A stretch of DNA of 14,923 nt from an uncultured Flavobacteriaceae bacterium (GCA_938018045.1 CALIIP010000020.1:1-14923), one strand, 5' to 3'. Shown: positions 7,324 to 14,923, counted from the stretch's first letter. Notes: generated by a model not told the origin, from the letters alone. Numbers and translations are program-made.

Positions 7324-8424
7324 TTAAAATCGATATCCAAAACCTAACTCTACAGTTTCAGCATCTACACCATGTGCTTTAACACTAATAGTTGCAAACC
7401 ACTTATCATTAATGTAGCGTTTTAAACCAAGTCGTTCATAGACTCTTGTTCCGTATGGAAAAGGATAATGTAAATAATATCCAACATGAGAGATTACGGA
7501 TAATTTTCCTATAAATAATTCATGACCAATAAACAAACCAACACGTGATATATCAGAAGTCTCAACAAGTTTATCTGGGAAATTGATATTTGAATATTCT
7601 ATATAATCTTTTAAAAACGGAGAAATAAAAACATCTACTCCAAGCAAAACAGATGATTTTCTACTCAAGCGTTTGTCTGCGTATCCTGTCAAGGCATAAA
7701 AAGGATGTAGTCCACTTCCAATAACTGGAGATTCGTTAATTCCGCCTCTTATAACAATATTATATTTTATAGGTTCTGTATATTTTTCTGTTGTAACTTC
7801 CTCATATATTACACTGTTGTTTTTACTCAAATTATAGTTCAATCCAACTGTTGCTCCTAAAGTGTTTAGTCCAAAATTTGGAGATTTAACATTAGAATTT
7901 GAAGCGTGTATTAAACTCAAACCAGCATTAACACCAATGTTTTTAATGATATTTTCCCGTTGATAATATAATTTAAGATAAGTGCTTGAATTTAAATGTG
8001 TACCGAAAGCAATATTCTTATTATTTGTTTCCCTATCATAAGGGTTTGTGTTGTAAGCCAATCCAACTCCAGTTCTAAGAATTAATTGATTTTTATTATT
8101 TCTATTAAGTAAATAAAAATTATAATGACCATAAATAGCAAATAGTTTGCCTACTATCTCATTCTTATAATCTTGATATAGAAAAGAAATACCAACATCA
8201 GGATAATTATAATCTTGCTGCCAAGTTTTTTTGCTATCTGATTTTTTATTCCAACTCAAAATAAAGCCTTCGGGATTACCAGTAATAAGATGCGCAATAT
8301 TAGGTAAATGTTTTAGAGTTTTTCCATAAAAATATTCTGTCTCAAGATAAGAGTTTGTTCCTTTTTCTTGTGAAAAAGAAAGAAATGTAATCAAAAAAGA
8401 AAAGAAGAGTATTAACTGTTTCAT
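7324..8424 (-). CDS. PagL/acyloxyacyl hydrolase-like outer-membrane beta barrel
   Basis: This 366-residue protein has a signal peptide (MKQLILFFSFLITFLSFSQ) and a beta-barrel-like body ending in GFGYRF. It resembles the lipid A deacylase PagL / 'acyloxyacyl hydrolase' family of Bacteroidota (PF09411). The active-site region reads LIHASN (171-176), then PNFGLN (182-187). Aligned with Pseudomonas PagL as I remember it, H173 and S175 match the catalytic His and Ser, but the catalytic Glu position is N187. The second half (about 215-366) forms another set of beta strands, making the protein about twice the length of classical PagL. The gene starts 16 bp after the dnaE stop, so read-through is likely. 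It could be an active lipid A-modifying enzyme, or an inactive relative acting as a structural barrel. Confidence 0.72.
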   Translation of the reverse strand: MKQLILFFSFLITFLSFSQEKGTNSYLETEYFYGKTLKHLPNIAHLITGNPEGFILSWNKKSDSKKTWQQDYNYPDVGISFLYQDYKNEIVGKLFAIYGHYNFYLLNRNNKNQLILRTGVGLAYNTNPYDRETNNKNIAFGTHLNSSTYLKLYYQRENIIKNIGVNAGLSLIHASNSNVKSPNFGLNTLGATVGLNYNLSKNNSVIYEEVTTEKYTEPIKYNIVIRGGINESPVIGSGLHPFYALTGYADKRLSRKSSVLLGVDVFISPFLKDYIEYSNINFPDKLVETSDISRVGLFIGHELFIGKLSVISHVGYYLHYPFPYGTRVYERLGLKRYINDKWFATISVKAHGVDAETVELGFGYRF

Positions 8425-8440
8425 AACTTTAAAAATAAAC

Positions 8441-11400
8441 CTAATTCAACCTAAAACTAAAGCCATCATTTTTTAAGATACTCAATAATTCATTACTTAT
8501 AGCAACTTTATGAGTTCTACTTGGTAAATTCAATTTAATTTTTTCTTGATTGTCGGTAACAACAAACGATAAAGGTTTTGACCCTTTATGAGCATTGATG
8601 ATTGAAGTGATAGACGCTAATTTTTCTTTATTTACTTCGTCGAGCGTTAATTCAATTGTTACTTTTTTAGAGAGTTTGTTTAATACATCATGCAATAATT
8701 GAATCTCAGTAAACTGTAATCTTACATCATCATTATAGTAATTTTTACGACCAGAAATTTTAATATGCAAGAACGAATTTGGAACTAGAAAATGTTTAAA
8801 ACGTAAGTATTCTTCACCAAACATTCTAAATTCATGCACAGTTGTGTAATCTTCAATAAAAAATGTAGCCCAACCTTTTCCATTTTTTGAAATTCGATGC
8901 TCAACACTTGTGATTATTCCAGCAACAGCAACATCTTTATTCATTAATCCTTTTGGATCTTGAAAATCTACCAAAACAGCATTGCAAAAGTTTTTTAATT
9001 CGTTTCTAAAATTATCTAAAGGATGTCCAGAAATATAAATTCCTACAACTTCTTTTTCACGTGATAATTTTTCCATAACGCCCCATTTTTCACATTCAGG
9101 AATTGTAGGTTCTTCAAATTGCACTTCTGAAGCTTCGCCAAATAATGAAACCTGAGAGGAGTTTTTATTTTCTTGATATTTAGAACCATATTTCATGGCT
9201 TTCTCTAAAAATGTTTGACCTTTTTCATCTAAAGCAAAATACTGAGATCTATGTGTTTCTGTAAAACTATCAAATCCGCCAGCAAAAACTAGCCCTTCAA
9301 AAGTTCGTTTGTTAGCAGCGCGTAAATCGACACGTTTGGCAACGTCAAAAATAGATTTAAAAGGTCCATTTTCTTTTCTTTCTGAGGCAATAGATGCAAC
9401 TGCACCTTCGCCGACACCTTTAATTGCACCCATTCCAAAGCGAATTGCTCCTTCTTTATTTACTGCAAATTTATAGTACGATTCGTTTACATCTGGACCT
9501 AAAACTTCTATTCCTGCACGCTTACATTCTTCCATAAAGAAAGAAACTGATTTAATATCTCGCATGTTGTTAGACAGAACTGCTGCCATATATTCTGCTG
9601 GATAATGCGCTTTTAAATATGCAGTTTGATAGGCGATATATGCGTAGCAAGTCGAGTGAGATTTGTTAAAAGCGTAGGCTGCAAATGCTTCCCAATCTTT
9701 CCAAATTTTTTCTAATGCTTCTTCTGGATGGTTGTTTTCTTTTCCACCATTCATGAACTTTGGCTTCAACTCATCTAGCAGTGAAATTATCTTTTTCCCC
9801 ATCGCTTTCCGCAACATATCGGCTTCACCTTTTGTGAAATTTGCTAATTTTTGAGAGAGTAACATCACTTGCTCCTGATAGACTGTAACTCCATAAGTTT
9901 CCTTAAGAATTTCTTCCATTTCTGGCAAGTCATATTCAATTGCTTCTCTACCATGTTTCCTCATAATAAACAATGGAATATATTCCATTGGTCCAGGACG
10001 ATAAAGTGCATTCATTGCAATTAAATCTGCAAAAGTTGTAGGTTTTAGATCTTTTAAATGCTTCTGCATTCCAGCTGATTCATATTGAAAAATTCCAATA
10101 GTTTCTCCTTTCTGAAAGAGTTCGTATGTTTTCTCATCATCCAATGGAAAATCATCTGGAACCAAGTCTTTTTTATGCAATGCTTTTACAATCTTAACAG
10201 TATCTTTTATAAGCGATAGTGTTTTTAATCCCAAGAAATCCATCTTCAATAATCCTGCGCTTTCCACAACATTATTGTCAAACTGAGTTACAAACATTTC
10301 CGAATCTTTGGCTGTTGCAACTGGAATTAAATTGGTAATATCTTCAGGAGTAATGATGACTCCACATGCGTGAGTTCCAGTATTTCTTACAGATCCTTCT
10401 AGCGCCAATGCTTGATGTATGGTTTTTGCAGCAAGATCAGTTCCATCAGCAATTGTCTGTAATTCTACAATTTTTGCTTTGTCATCTGCACGTAATTCTG
10501 CAATTTTAGACTTGCTTTTTTTATCGTCTCCAAATATGTAATTTAGTTTTGTGTTTGGTATCAGTTTAGCAATTCTGTCAGCATCAGGAAGCGGTAAATC
10601 TAGCACACGCGCAGTATCACGAATTGAAGATTTTGCAGCCATTGTTCCGTAAGTAATAATTTGCGCAACATTATTTGAGCCGTATTTATTAATTACAAAA
10701 TCAATCACTTTTTGACGACCTTCATCATCAAAATCAATATCAATATCAGGAAGTGAAACACGATCTGGATTTAAGAAACGCTCAAAAAGTAAATCATATT
10801 TTATTGGATCTATATTGGTAATCCAAAGACAATATGCAACAACAGATCCTGCGGCAGAACCACGTCCAGGACCTACAGAAACATCCATCCTTCGTGCTTC
10901 CGCGATTAAATCCCAAACAATTAAGAAATATCCTGGATAACCAGTATTTTCAATTACTGAAAGTTCAAAATCAAGCCTTTCAATAGTTTCTTTGTCTAAT
11001 TCTTCGCCATATCTTTTCTTCGCACCTTCAAAAGTCAAATGTTTTAAATATGCATTTTCTCCTCGAACTCCACCATCAACTAAATCTTCTTGATTTACAA
11101 ATTCCTTCGGAATATCAAACTTCGGAAGTAGTACTTTTCTTGCTAAAGGATATGTTTCAATCTTATCAATTACTTCTTGAATATTTATAATTGCTTCTGG
11201 TGTATTTTGAAACAATTCTTTCATTTCATCTGGACTCTTGAAATAATATTCATTGTTTGGTAAGCCATATCGATAGCCTCGACCACGACCTTTTGGTGTG
11301 TCAAATTTCTCACCATCTTTTACACACAATAAAATATCGTGAGGAGTTGAATCTTCTTTACTGATATAGAATGTGTCATTTGTTGCAACTAGTTTAACTT

Positions 11401-12805
11401 CGTGTTTTTTTGAAAACTGAAGTAATATTTCGTTGATATGTTTTTCATTTTCTTGACCATGATTTGTCATTTCAAGATAAAAATCTTCACCAAATTGTTT
11501 TTTCCACCAAAGCAATGCTTCTTCAGCTTGAGATTCACCAATATTTAAAATTTTACTAGCAATTTCTCCATATTGATTCCCACTTAAAATGATAATATCT
11601 TCTTTGTATTGCTCAACAATGTTTTTGTCGATTCGAGGAACATAATAAAATCCTTTTGTATGTGAGATTGACGACATTTTCGCCAAATTATGATAGCCTT
11701 TTTTGTTTTTTGCAAGCATCACAATTTGATAACCATTGTCTTTATGGCTTCTGTCAAGATGGTCTTCACAAACGTTGAATTGACTCCCAACAATTGGTGT
11801 TATTGGTTGTTTTTCTTCTTGACCTTCTTCAATGCTTTCGTTGTGTTTTTCTACGGATTTGTTGTATGCTAATATTTCTTTAACAAAATAAAATGCACCC
11901 ATCATATTGCCAGTATCTGTAAGTGCTACTGCAGGCATTTTGTTGTTTATCGTAGCCTTTACAATATCAGAAATACTAGATGTAGATTGTAATATCGAAA
12001 ATTGAGAATGATTATGAAGATGTACGAAGTTCGCATCTTTTAATTCAGATGTTACTTCAGTAGGAATAGGTTTTAAAGGTACTTCAACTTGTTTTTCTTC
12101 TTTTTCACGGAGTTTTGTACTCGCTTTTTTTAGGTTGATGTGCTTTAAACCAATTAACTTTATTTCCTTCGGATTTTTCTCATCAAACTTTTCAAAAAAT
12201 TCTGAAGTTGCATCTAACTCTTCAAGAGTGAAATTTCTTCTTCTTATAAGTTCTAAAAAACAACGTGTTGTTGCTTCAACATCAGCAGTTGCATTGTGCG
12301 CTTCACCAAAACCAATACCAAACAAATGTTTGTGAAGTTCAGTAAGTGTTGGTAATTTGAATTTCCCTCCACGACCTCCAGTAAGTTGACAAAGTTGTGC
12401 AGTTTTTTCGGTACAAGTATCTAATAATGGAAGTGAATTTAAATTAGTTTCAATTCCCATTCTATGAAACTCACAACCCATAATATTGAGATCAAAGCCA
12501 ACATTTTGTCCAACTACAAATTTCGTTTTTGATAATGCTTCATTAAATTTTTCTAAAACTTCAACTAACGGAATTCCGTTTTGGTCTGCAAGTTGCGTAG
12601 AAATTCCATGAATTTGCTCTGCATCATATGGTATATTAAAACCATCAGTTTGTATTAAATAGTCTTGACTTTCAACAAGTTGCCCTAAGTCGTCATGTAA
12701 TTGCCATGCAATTTGAATACAGCGAGGCCAATTATCAGTATCTGTAATTGGAGCCTTCCATTTTTTTGGTAAACCTGTAGTTTCTGTATCAAAAATTAAG
12801 TACAT
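8441..12805 (-). CDS. dnaE: DNA polymerase III alpha subunit with fused N-terminal DEDDh exonuclease
   Basis: This 1454-residue chromosomal replicase copies DNA in the cytoplasm, tethered to the beta clamp. Residues 1-190 form a DnaQ-like proofreading domain with a complete active site: D6, E8 (FDTETTG), D105 (GQNVGFD), H170 and D175 (HNATAD). A charged linker (about 205-257) leads to the PHP domain (258-495), starting FVHLHNHSQFSIL. Most PHP metal ligands are changed (Q273, T298, Q342, Q360, N410, F479). The palm has D687 and D689 in PDIDID and D856 in KMDFLGL. Fingers, tandem HhH (around 1120-1170) and OB fold (about 1290-1370) follow. QVSLF (1218-1222) is a good clamp-binding motif. Unfused DnaE is about 1150-1200 residues, so the extra length is mainly the exonuclease and linker. 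It diverges from rpsP and leads a cluster with two envelope genes. Confidence 0.96.
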   Translation of the reverse strand: MYLIFDTETTGLPKKWKAPITDTDNWPRCIQIAWQLHDDLGQLVESQDYLIQTDGFNIPYDAEQIHGISTQLADQNGIPLVEVLEKFNEALSKTKFVVGQNVGFDLNIMGCEFHRMGIETNLNSLPLLDTCTEKTAQLCQLTGGRGGKFKLPTLTELHKHLFGIGFGEAHNATADVEATTRCFLELIRRRNFTLEELDATSEFFEKFDEKNPKEIKLIGLKHINLKKASTKLREKEEKQVEVPLKPIPTEVTSELKDANFVHLHNHSQFSILQSTSSISDIVKATINNKMPAVALTDTGNMMGAFYFVKEILAYNKSVEKHNESIEEGQEEKQPITPIVGSQFNVCEDHLDRSHKDNGYQIVMLAKNKKGYHNLAKMSSISHTKGFYYVPRIDKNIVEQYKEDIIILSGNQYGEIASKILNIGESQAEEALLWWKKQFGEDFYLEMTNHGQENEKHINEILLQFSKKHEVKLVATNDTFYISKEDSTPHDILLCVKDGEKFDTPKGRGRGYRYGLPNNEYYFKSPDEMKELFQNTPEAIINIQEVIDKIETYPLARKVLLPKFDIPKEFVNQEDLVDGGVRGENAYLKHLTFEGAKKRYGEELDKETIERLDFELSVIENTGYPGYFLIVWDLIAEARRMDVSVGPGRGSAAGSVVAYCLWITNIDPIKYDLLFERFLNPDRVSLPDIDIDFDDEGRQKVIDFVINKYGSNNVAQIITYGTMAAKSSIRDTARVLDLPLPDADRIAKLIPNTKLNYIFGDDKKSKSKIAELRADDKAKIVELQTIADGTDLAAKTIHQALALEGSVRNTGTHACGVIITPEDITNLIPVATAKDSEMFVTQFDNNVVESAGLLKMDFLGLKTLSLIKDTVKIVKALHKKDLVPDDFPLDDEKTYELFQKGETIGIFQYESAGMQKHLKDLKPTTFADLIAMNALYRPGPMEYIPLFIMRKHGREAIEYDLPEMEEILKETYGVTVYQEQVMLLSQKLANFTKGEADMLRKAMGKKIISLLDELKPKFMNGGKENNHPEEALEKIWKDWEAFAAYAFNKSHSTCYAYIAYQTAYLKAHYPAEYMAAVLSNNMRDIKSVSFFMEECKRAGIEVLGPDVNESYYKFAVNKEGAIRFGMGAIKGVGEGAVASIASERKENGPFKSIFDVAKRVDLRAANKRTFEGLVFAGGFDSFTETHRSQYFALDEKGQTFLEKAMKYGSKYQENKNSSQVSLFGEASEVQFEEPTIPECEKWGVMEKLSREKEVVGIYISGHPLDNFRNELKNFCNAVLVDFQDPKGLMNKDVAVAGIITSVEHRISKNGKGWATFFIEDYTTVHEFRMFGEEYLRFKHFLVPNSFLHIKISGRKNYYNDDVRLQFTEIQLLHDVLNKLSKKVTIELTLDEVNKEKLASITSIINAHKGSKPLSFVVTDNQEKIKLNLPSRTHKVAISNELLSILKNDGFSFRLN

Positions 12806-12887
12806 GTAATATGAATATTAGAGGTTTTAAAATTACCTAAATTTGATGTTTTTGTTGTTTGTTGATAGCGCTTAGTTATTAACAATT

Positions 12888-12919
12888 CAAAAGAAAAATA
12901 ACTTACTTAGAATAAGCAA
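12888..12919 (-). promoter_or_regulatory. Candidate promoter for dnaE
   Basis: On the minus strand TTG (12919-12917), a 21-base spacer and TTCTTTTG (12895-12888) fit the Bacteroidota pattern, with one mismatch at the second base of the -7 box. The start would fall near 12882, about 77 bases before the ATG at 12805. Two direct copies of ACTTAGAA (12905-12912 and 12919-12926) lie at its upstream end. Confidence 0.35.
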
Positions 12920-12948
12920 CTTAGAACTTTTAAAATAATGTAATATTT

Positions 12949-12981
12949 TTCGTTTAGAGTTGTTAGTATTCCTTACATTTG
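12949..12981 (+). promoter_or_regulatory. Promoter for rpsP
   Basis: TACATTTG at 12974-12981 matches TAnnTTTG exactly and is identical to the -7 box at 3766-3773. TTCG at 12949-12952, 21 bases upstream, is one mismatch from TTTG. The start would be near 12986, leaving a leader of about 110 bases, far longer than at other genes here. Confidence 0.6.
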
Positions 12982-12985
12982 CACC

Positions 12986-13097
12986 CTTGATTCCAAAAAC
13001 AAGTTTTGGATGACAGACTAAAAGAAATATTGAGCAAACTCAAGAAAATTCTTTTAAAATTAATAATCGAGGTCGAGTACCTTAAAAATTTAAAATT
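12986..13097 (+). promoter_or_regulatory. Long, possibly structured 5' leader of rpsP
   Basis: Three nested or successive pairings can be read by eye. TCCAAAA/TTTTGGA (12992-13010) is a 7-bp stem with a 5-base loop. TTGAG-CAAA-CTCAA (13030-13043) is a 5-bp stem with a tetraloop. AGGT-CGAGT-ACCT (13070-13082) is enclosed by TTTTAAA/TTTAAAA (13052-13058 with 13089-13095). The last helix ends 2 bases before the ATG at 13098, so it could mask the translation start. This would suit an autoregulatory ribosomal-protein leader, but no folding was computed. Confidence 0.45.
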
Positions 13098-13724
13098 ATG
13101 TCAGTAAAAATTAGATTACAAAGACACGGTAAAAAAGGAAAACCTTTTTACTGGATCGTAGCAGCAGATGCACGAGCAAAAAGAGATGGTAAATTCTTAG
13201 AAAAATTAGGAACTTACAATCCAAACACAAATCCTGCAACAATTGAATTGGACATTGATGGTTCAGTAAAATGGTTACAGAATGGAGCGCAACCAACTAA
13301 TACAGCAAAAGGATTGTTGTCTTATAAAGGAGCGTTATTAAAGCATCACCTTGCAGGAGGAGTTCGTAAAGGAGCATTTTCAGAAGAGGAAGCTGAAAAG
13401 AAATTTCAGGCTTGGTTAGATGAAAAAGCAGGTTTAGTAAATGCTAAAGCTGATGGTCTTTCTAAAGCTGCTGCTGATGCAAAAGCAAAAGCATTAGAAA
13501 TTGAAAAAGAAGTAAACGCAAAGCGTAAAGCTGCTGTTCTTGAGGCTGAAGAGGCTCTAAAAGCAGAAGCTGCGGCTGCAACTGCTGCTGAAGAGGCTGC
13601 AAACGAAGTAGTAGAGGAGGCAACAGAAGAAGTTACTGCAGAAGCAGAAGCGGTTGTTGAAGAAGCTGCTGAAGTTGTTGAAGAAGCAACTGAAGATTCT
13701 TCAGAAGAAAAAGCTGCAGAGTAG
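13098..13724 (+). CDS. rpsP: Small ribosomal subunit protein bS16 with long acidic tail
   Basis: bS16 binds 16S rRNA in the 5' domain and helps 30S assembly. The conserved core occupies about residues 1-90: SVKIRLQRHGKKGKPFYWIVAADARAKRDG, then LGTYNPN (37-43) and a basic GVRKGAF segment. bS16 is usually 80-100 residues, while this protein has 208. The extra part is a Lys/Ala helix (about 100-148) followed by an Ala/Glu tail (149-208) with VVEEA three times (171-175, 186-190, 193-197). Bacteroidota bS16 proteins often have such tails, so a frameshift is not needed to explain it. The gene leads rpsP-rimM-trmN6 and has a consensus promoter with a long leader, diverging from dnaE. Confidence 0.97.
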   Translation: MSVKIRLQRHGKKGKPFYWIVAADARAKRDGKFLEKLGTYNPNTNPATIELDIDGSVKWLQNGAQPTNTAKGLLSYKGALLKHHLAGGVRKGAFSEEEAEKKFQAWLDEKAGLVNAKADGLSKAAADAKAKALEIEKEVNAKRKAAVLEAEEALKAEAAAATAAEEAANEVVEEATEEVTAEAEAVVEEAAEVVEEATEDSSEEKAAE

Positions 13725-13742
13725 TTTTAATTTCTATCGATT

Positions 13743-14267
13743 ATGCGTAAAAAAGATTGTTTTTATCTTGGTAAAATCGTAAGAAAACACAGTTTTAGAG
13801 GAGAAGTAGTTATCAAACTTGATACAGACGAACCTCATTTATACGAAAATATGGAATCAGTATTTGTACTTCACGGTACTAATCTGATTCCTTTTTTTAT
13901 TGAAAAAAGTTTGCTGCAAAAAGGCAATCAATTGCGTACAAAGTTTGAAGGTGTAGATACCGAAGCAGATGCTGACGGAATTATGAAATCAGGAATTTAT
14001 TTACCTGTAACTTTACTACCAAAACTTACAGGAGATCAATTTTATTATCACGAAATTATAGGTTTTACACTCGAAGATGTTAATTTTGGAGAAGTTGGAA
14101 AAATCATTGGTATCAATGAGAAAACAGCACAACCTTTATTTGAAGTCGATAGAGAAGGAATTGATATTTTTATTCCGATGATAGATAATTTTATCAAAAA
14201 AATCGACCGAGAAAATAACAAAGTCATTGTTGAAACTCCTGAAGGATTAATAGATTTATATCTATAA
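13743..14267 (+). CDS. rimM: Ribosome maturation factor RimM
   Basis: RimM binds the 30S subunit near uS19 and helps maturation of the 16S rRNA 3' domain. The 174 residues match the family. The N-terminal RimM domain (1-90) opens FYLGKIVRKHSFRGEVVIK, the family 'GkIvrxHGxxGE' motif with His-Ser in place of His-Gly. The C-terminal PRC-barrel (about 98-174) includes YYHEIIGF, a GEVGKIIGI strand, IFIPMIDNFIKKID and the usual ending EGLIDLYL. It starts 18 bp after rpsP with no terminator between, and ends 4 bp before the methyltransferase gene. The rpsP-rimM pairing is conserved widely in bacteria and supports the call. Confidence 0.96.
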   Translation: MRKKDCFYLGKIVRKHSFRGEVVIKLDTDEPHLYENMESVFVLHGTNLIPFFIEKSLLQKGNQLRTKFEGVDTEADADGIMKSGIYLPVTLLPKLTGDQFYYHEIIGFTLEDVNFGEVGKIIGINEKTAQPLFEVDREGIDIFIPMIDNFIKKIDRENNKVIVETPEGLIDLYL

Positions 14268-14271
14268 GTTC

Positions 14272-14923
14272 ATGCAACCATTCAAATTCAAAAAATTTAC
14301 TGTTGCTCAAGACAAATGTGCCATGAAAATTGGTACAGATGCTGTTTTATTAGGCGCTTGGACTCAATTGGACTCTCCATATTCAGTATTAGATATTGGA
14401 ACAGGAACAGGAATCATAGCATTGCAAATTGCTCAGAGGAGTTTTGCTGAAACTATTGATGCGATAGAGATTGAGGCTAATGCTTTTGAACAATCGGTAG
14501 AAAATTTTGAAGCGTCAGAATGGAGTGATAGACTGTTTTGTTATCATGCGTCTTTACAAGAATTTGTCGATGAAATTGATGATAAGTATGATTTGATTAT
14601 CTCCAATCCACCATTTTACACATCAACTTATAAAAAAGAAACAGTAGAGGAGAAACGCGCAATAGCAAGGCATGCTGAGAGTCTTCCGTATGAGTTTTTA
14701 CTAGATGCAACGTCTAAACTACTCTCAGAAGATGGAAGTTGTGCTTTTATCATTCCATTTGAAGAAGAAGTAACTTTTTTGAAAAAAGCATCAGAAAACA
14801 ACTTGTTTCCGTTGAGAATTACTAGAGTTAGAGGAACAAAAACATCAGTAATAAAAAGAAGTTTGTTGCAATTAACATTCAATGAATCAACAATCAAAAT
14901 TGATGAATTGATTATTGAAATCG
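14272..14923 (+). CDS. trmN6: tRNA1(Val) (adenine(37)-N6)-methyltransferase-like, TrmN6/YfiC (3' end cut by window edge)
   Basis: The 217 residues present form an almost complete class I SAM-dependent methyltransferase; full-length relatives are about 235-250. The opening FKFKKFTVAQDKCAMKIGTDAVLLGAW matches the YfiC/TrmN6 family, where 'KxGTDAvLLGaW' is a hallmark. Motif I is DIGTGTG (41-47). Motif IV is NPPF (112-115), typical of N6-adenine or N5-glutamine methyltransferases. The family methylates A37 of tRNA-Val, next to the anticodon. The ATG at 14272 lies 4 bp after the rimM stop, so it is probably translationally coupled. The family is solid; the exact tRNA target is inferred from E. coli. 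Confidence 0.9.
   Translation, partial: MQPFKFKKFTVAQDKCAMKIGTDAVLLGAWTQLDSPYSVLDIGTGTGIIALQIAQRSFAETIDAIEIEANAFEQSVENFEASEWSDRLFCYHASLQEFVDEIDDKYDLIISNPPFYTSTYKKETVEEKRAIARHAESLPYEFLLDATSKLLSEDGSCAFIIPFEEEVTFLKKASENNLFPLRITRVRGTKTSVIKRSLLQLTFNESTIKIDELIIEI

Noticed and set aside
12000..12002. Q268 in HNHSQ counted as a lost PHP residue
   Set aside because: Thermus DnaE, which has a metal-binding PHP domain, also has Gln at this place as I recall it, so this position was not counted as degenerate.
12905..12926. Direct repeat ACTTAGAA (two copies, 14 bp apart) as a regulator site
   Set aside because: Two 8-bp AT-rich copies in a 292-bp intergenic region are weak evidence; noted only beside the candidate dnaE promoter.
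13398..13724. bS16 tail as a frameshifted or fused second gene
   Set aside because: The frame stays open, the Lys/Ala helix runs on into the Ala/Glu tail, and long tails are usual for bS16 in this phylum.
14628..14897. Minus-strand open frame of 89 codons
   Set aside because: It is antisense to the trmN6-like gene, whose motifs and family-like C-terminal half read through the whole stretch.

Overview
The window looks like a core-genome stretch from a low-GC member of the Bacteroidota, most likely the family Flavobacteriaceae. The evidence is the set of protein families: a Porin_10-type putative porin, a GldA-like ATPase, a GIN-domain lipoprotein and a long-tailed bS16. Upstream regions are AT-rich, lack Shine-Dalgarno sequences and carry TAnnTTTG-type -7 elements. 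I see no transposase, integrase, CRISPR array, tRNA or rRNA. I do not commit to a genus.

Layout. From 1 to 3048 (minus) lie a COG2509-type FAD-dependent dehydrogenase, cut by the left edge, and 4 bp upstream of it a large outer-membrane putative porin. Diverging from these, 3161-4848 (plus) holds rnhB (RNase HII) and a 37-kDa-type nucleoid-associated protein. From 4855 to 5705 (minus) lie lipB and a 52-residue YqaE/Pmp3 membrane protein whose stop codon overlaps the lipB start. At 5860-6549 (plus) is a shortened GldA-like ABC ATPase with a near-consensus promoter so close that the mRNA may be leaderless. From 6564 to 12805 (minus) runs a cluster read dnaE, PagL/acyloxyacyl-hydrolase-like outer-membrane barrel, GIN-domain lipoprotein. 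A 292-bp divergent control region (12806-13097) separates dnaE from 13098-14923 (plus): rpsP, rimM and a TrmN6/YfiC-type tRNA methyltransferase cut by the right edge.

How the genes fit together. Most are housekeeping: replication and RNA/DNA hybrid repair (dnaE, rnhB), ribosome and tRNA maturation (rpsP, rimM, trmN6), lipoylation (lipB), nucleoid organisation, and the cell envelope (porin, PagL-like barrel, GIN lipoprotein, YqaE).

I found no clearly new multi-gene system. The strongest signal is the replicase. DnaE carries an intact DEDDh proofreading exonuclease fused at its N-terminus, while its own PHP domain has lost most metal-binding residues, as if one proofreading site had replaced the other. 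Other points are a GldA-like ATPase that appears to lack an internal C-terminal block, a PagL-like protein with Asn in place of the catalytic Glu, a possibly structured rpsP leader, and the overlapping yqaE-lipB pair.
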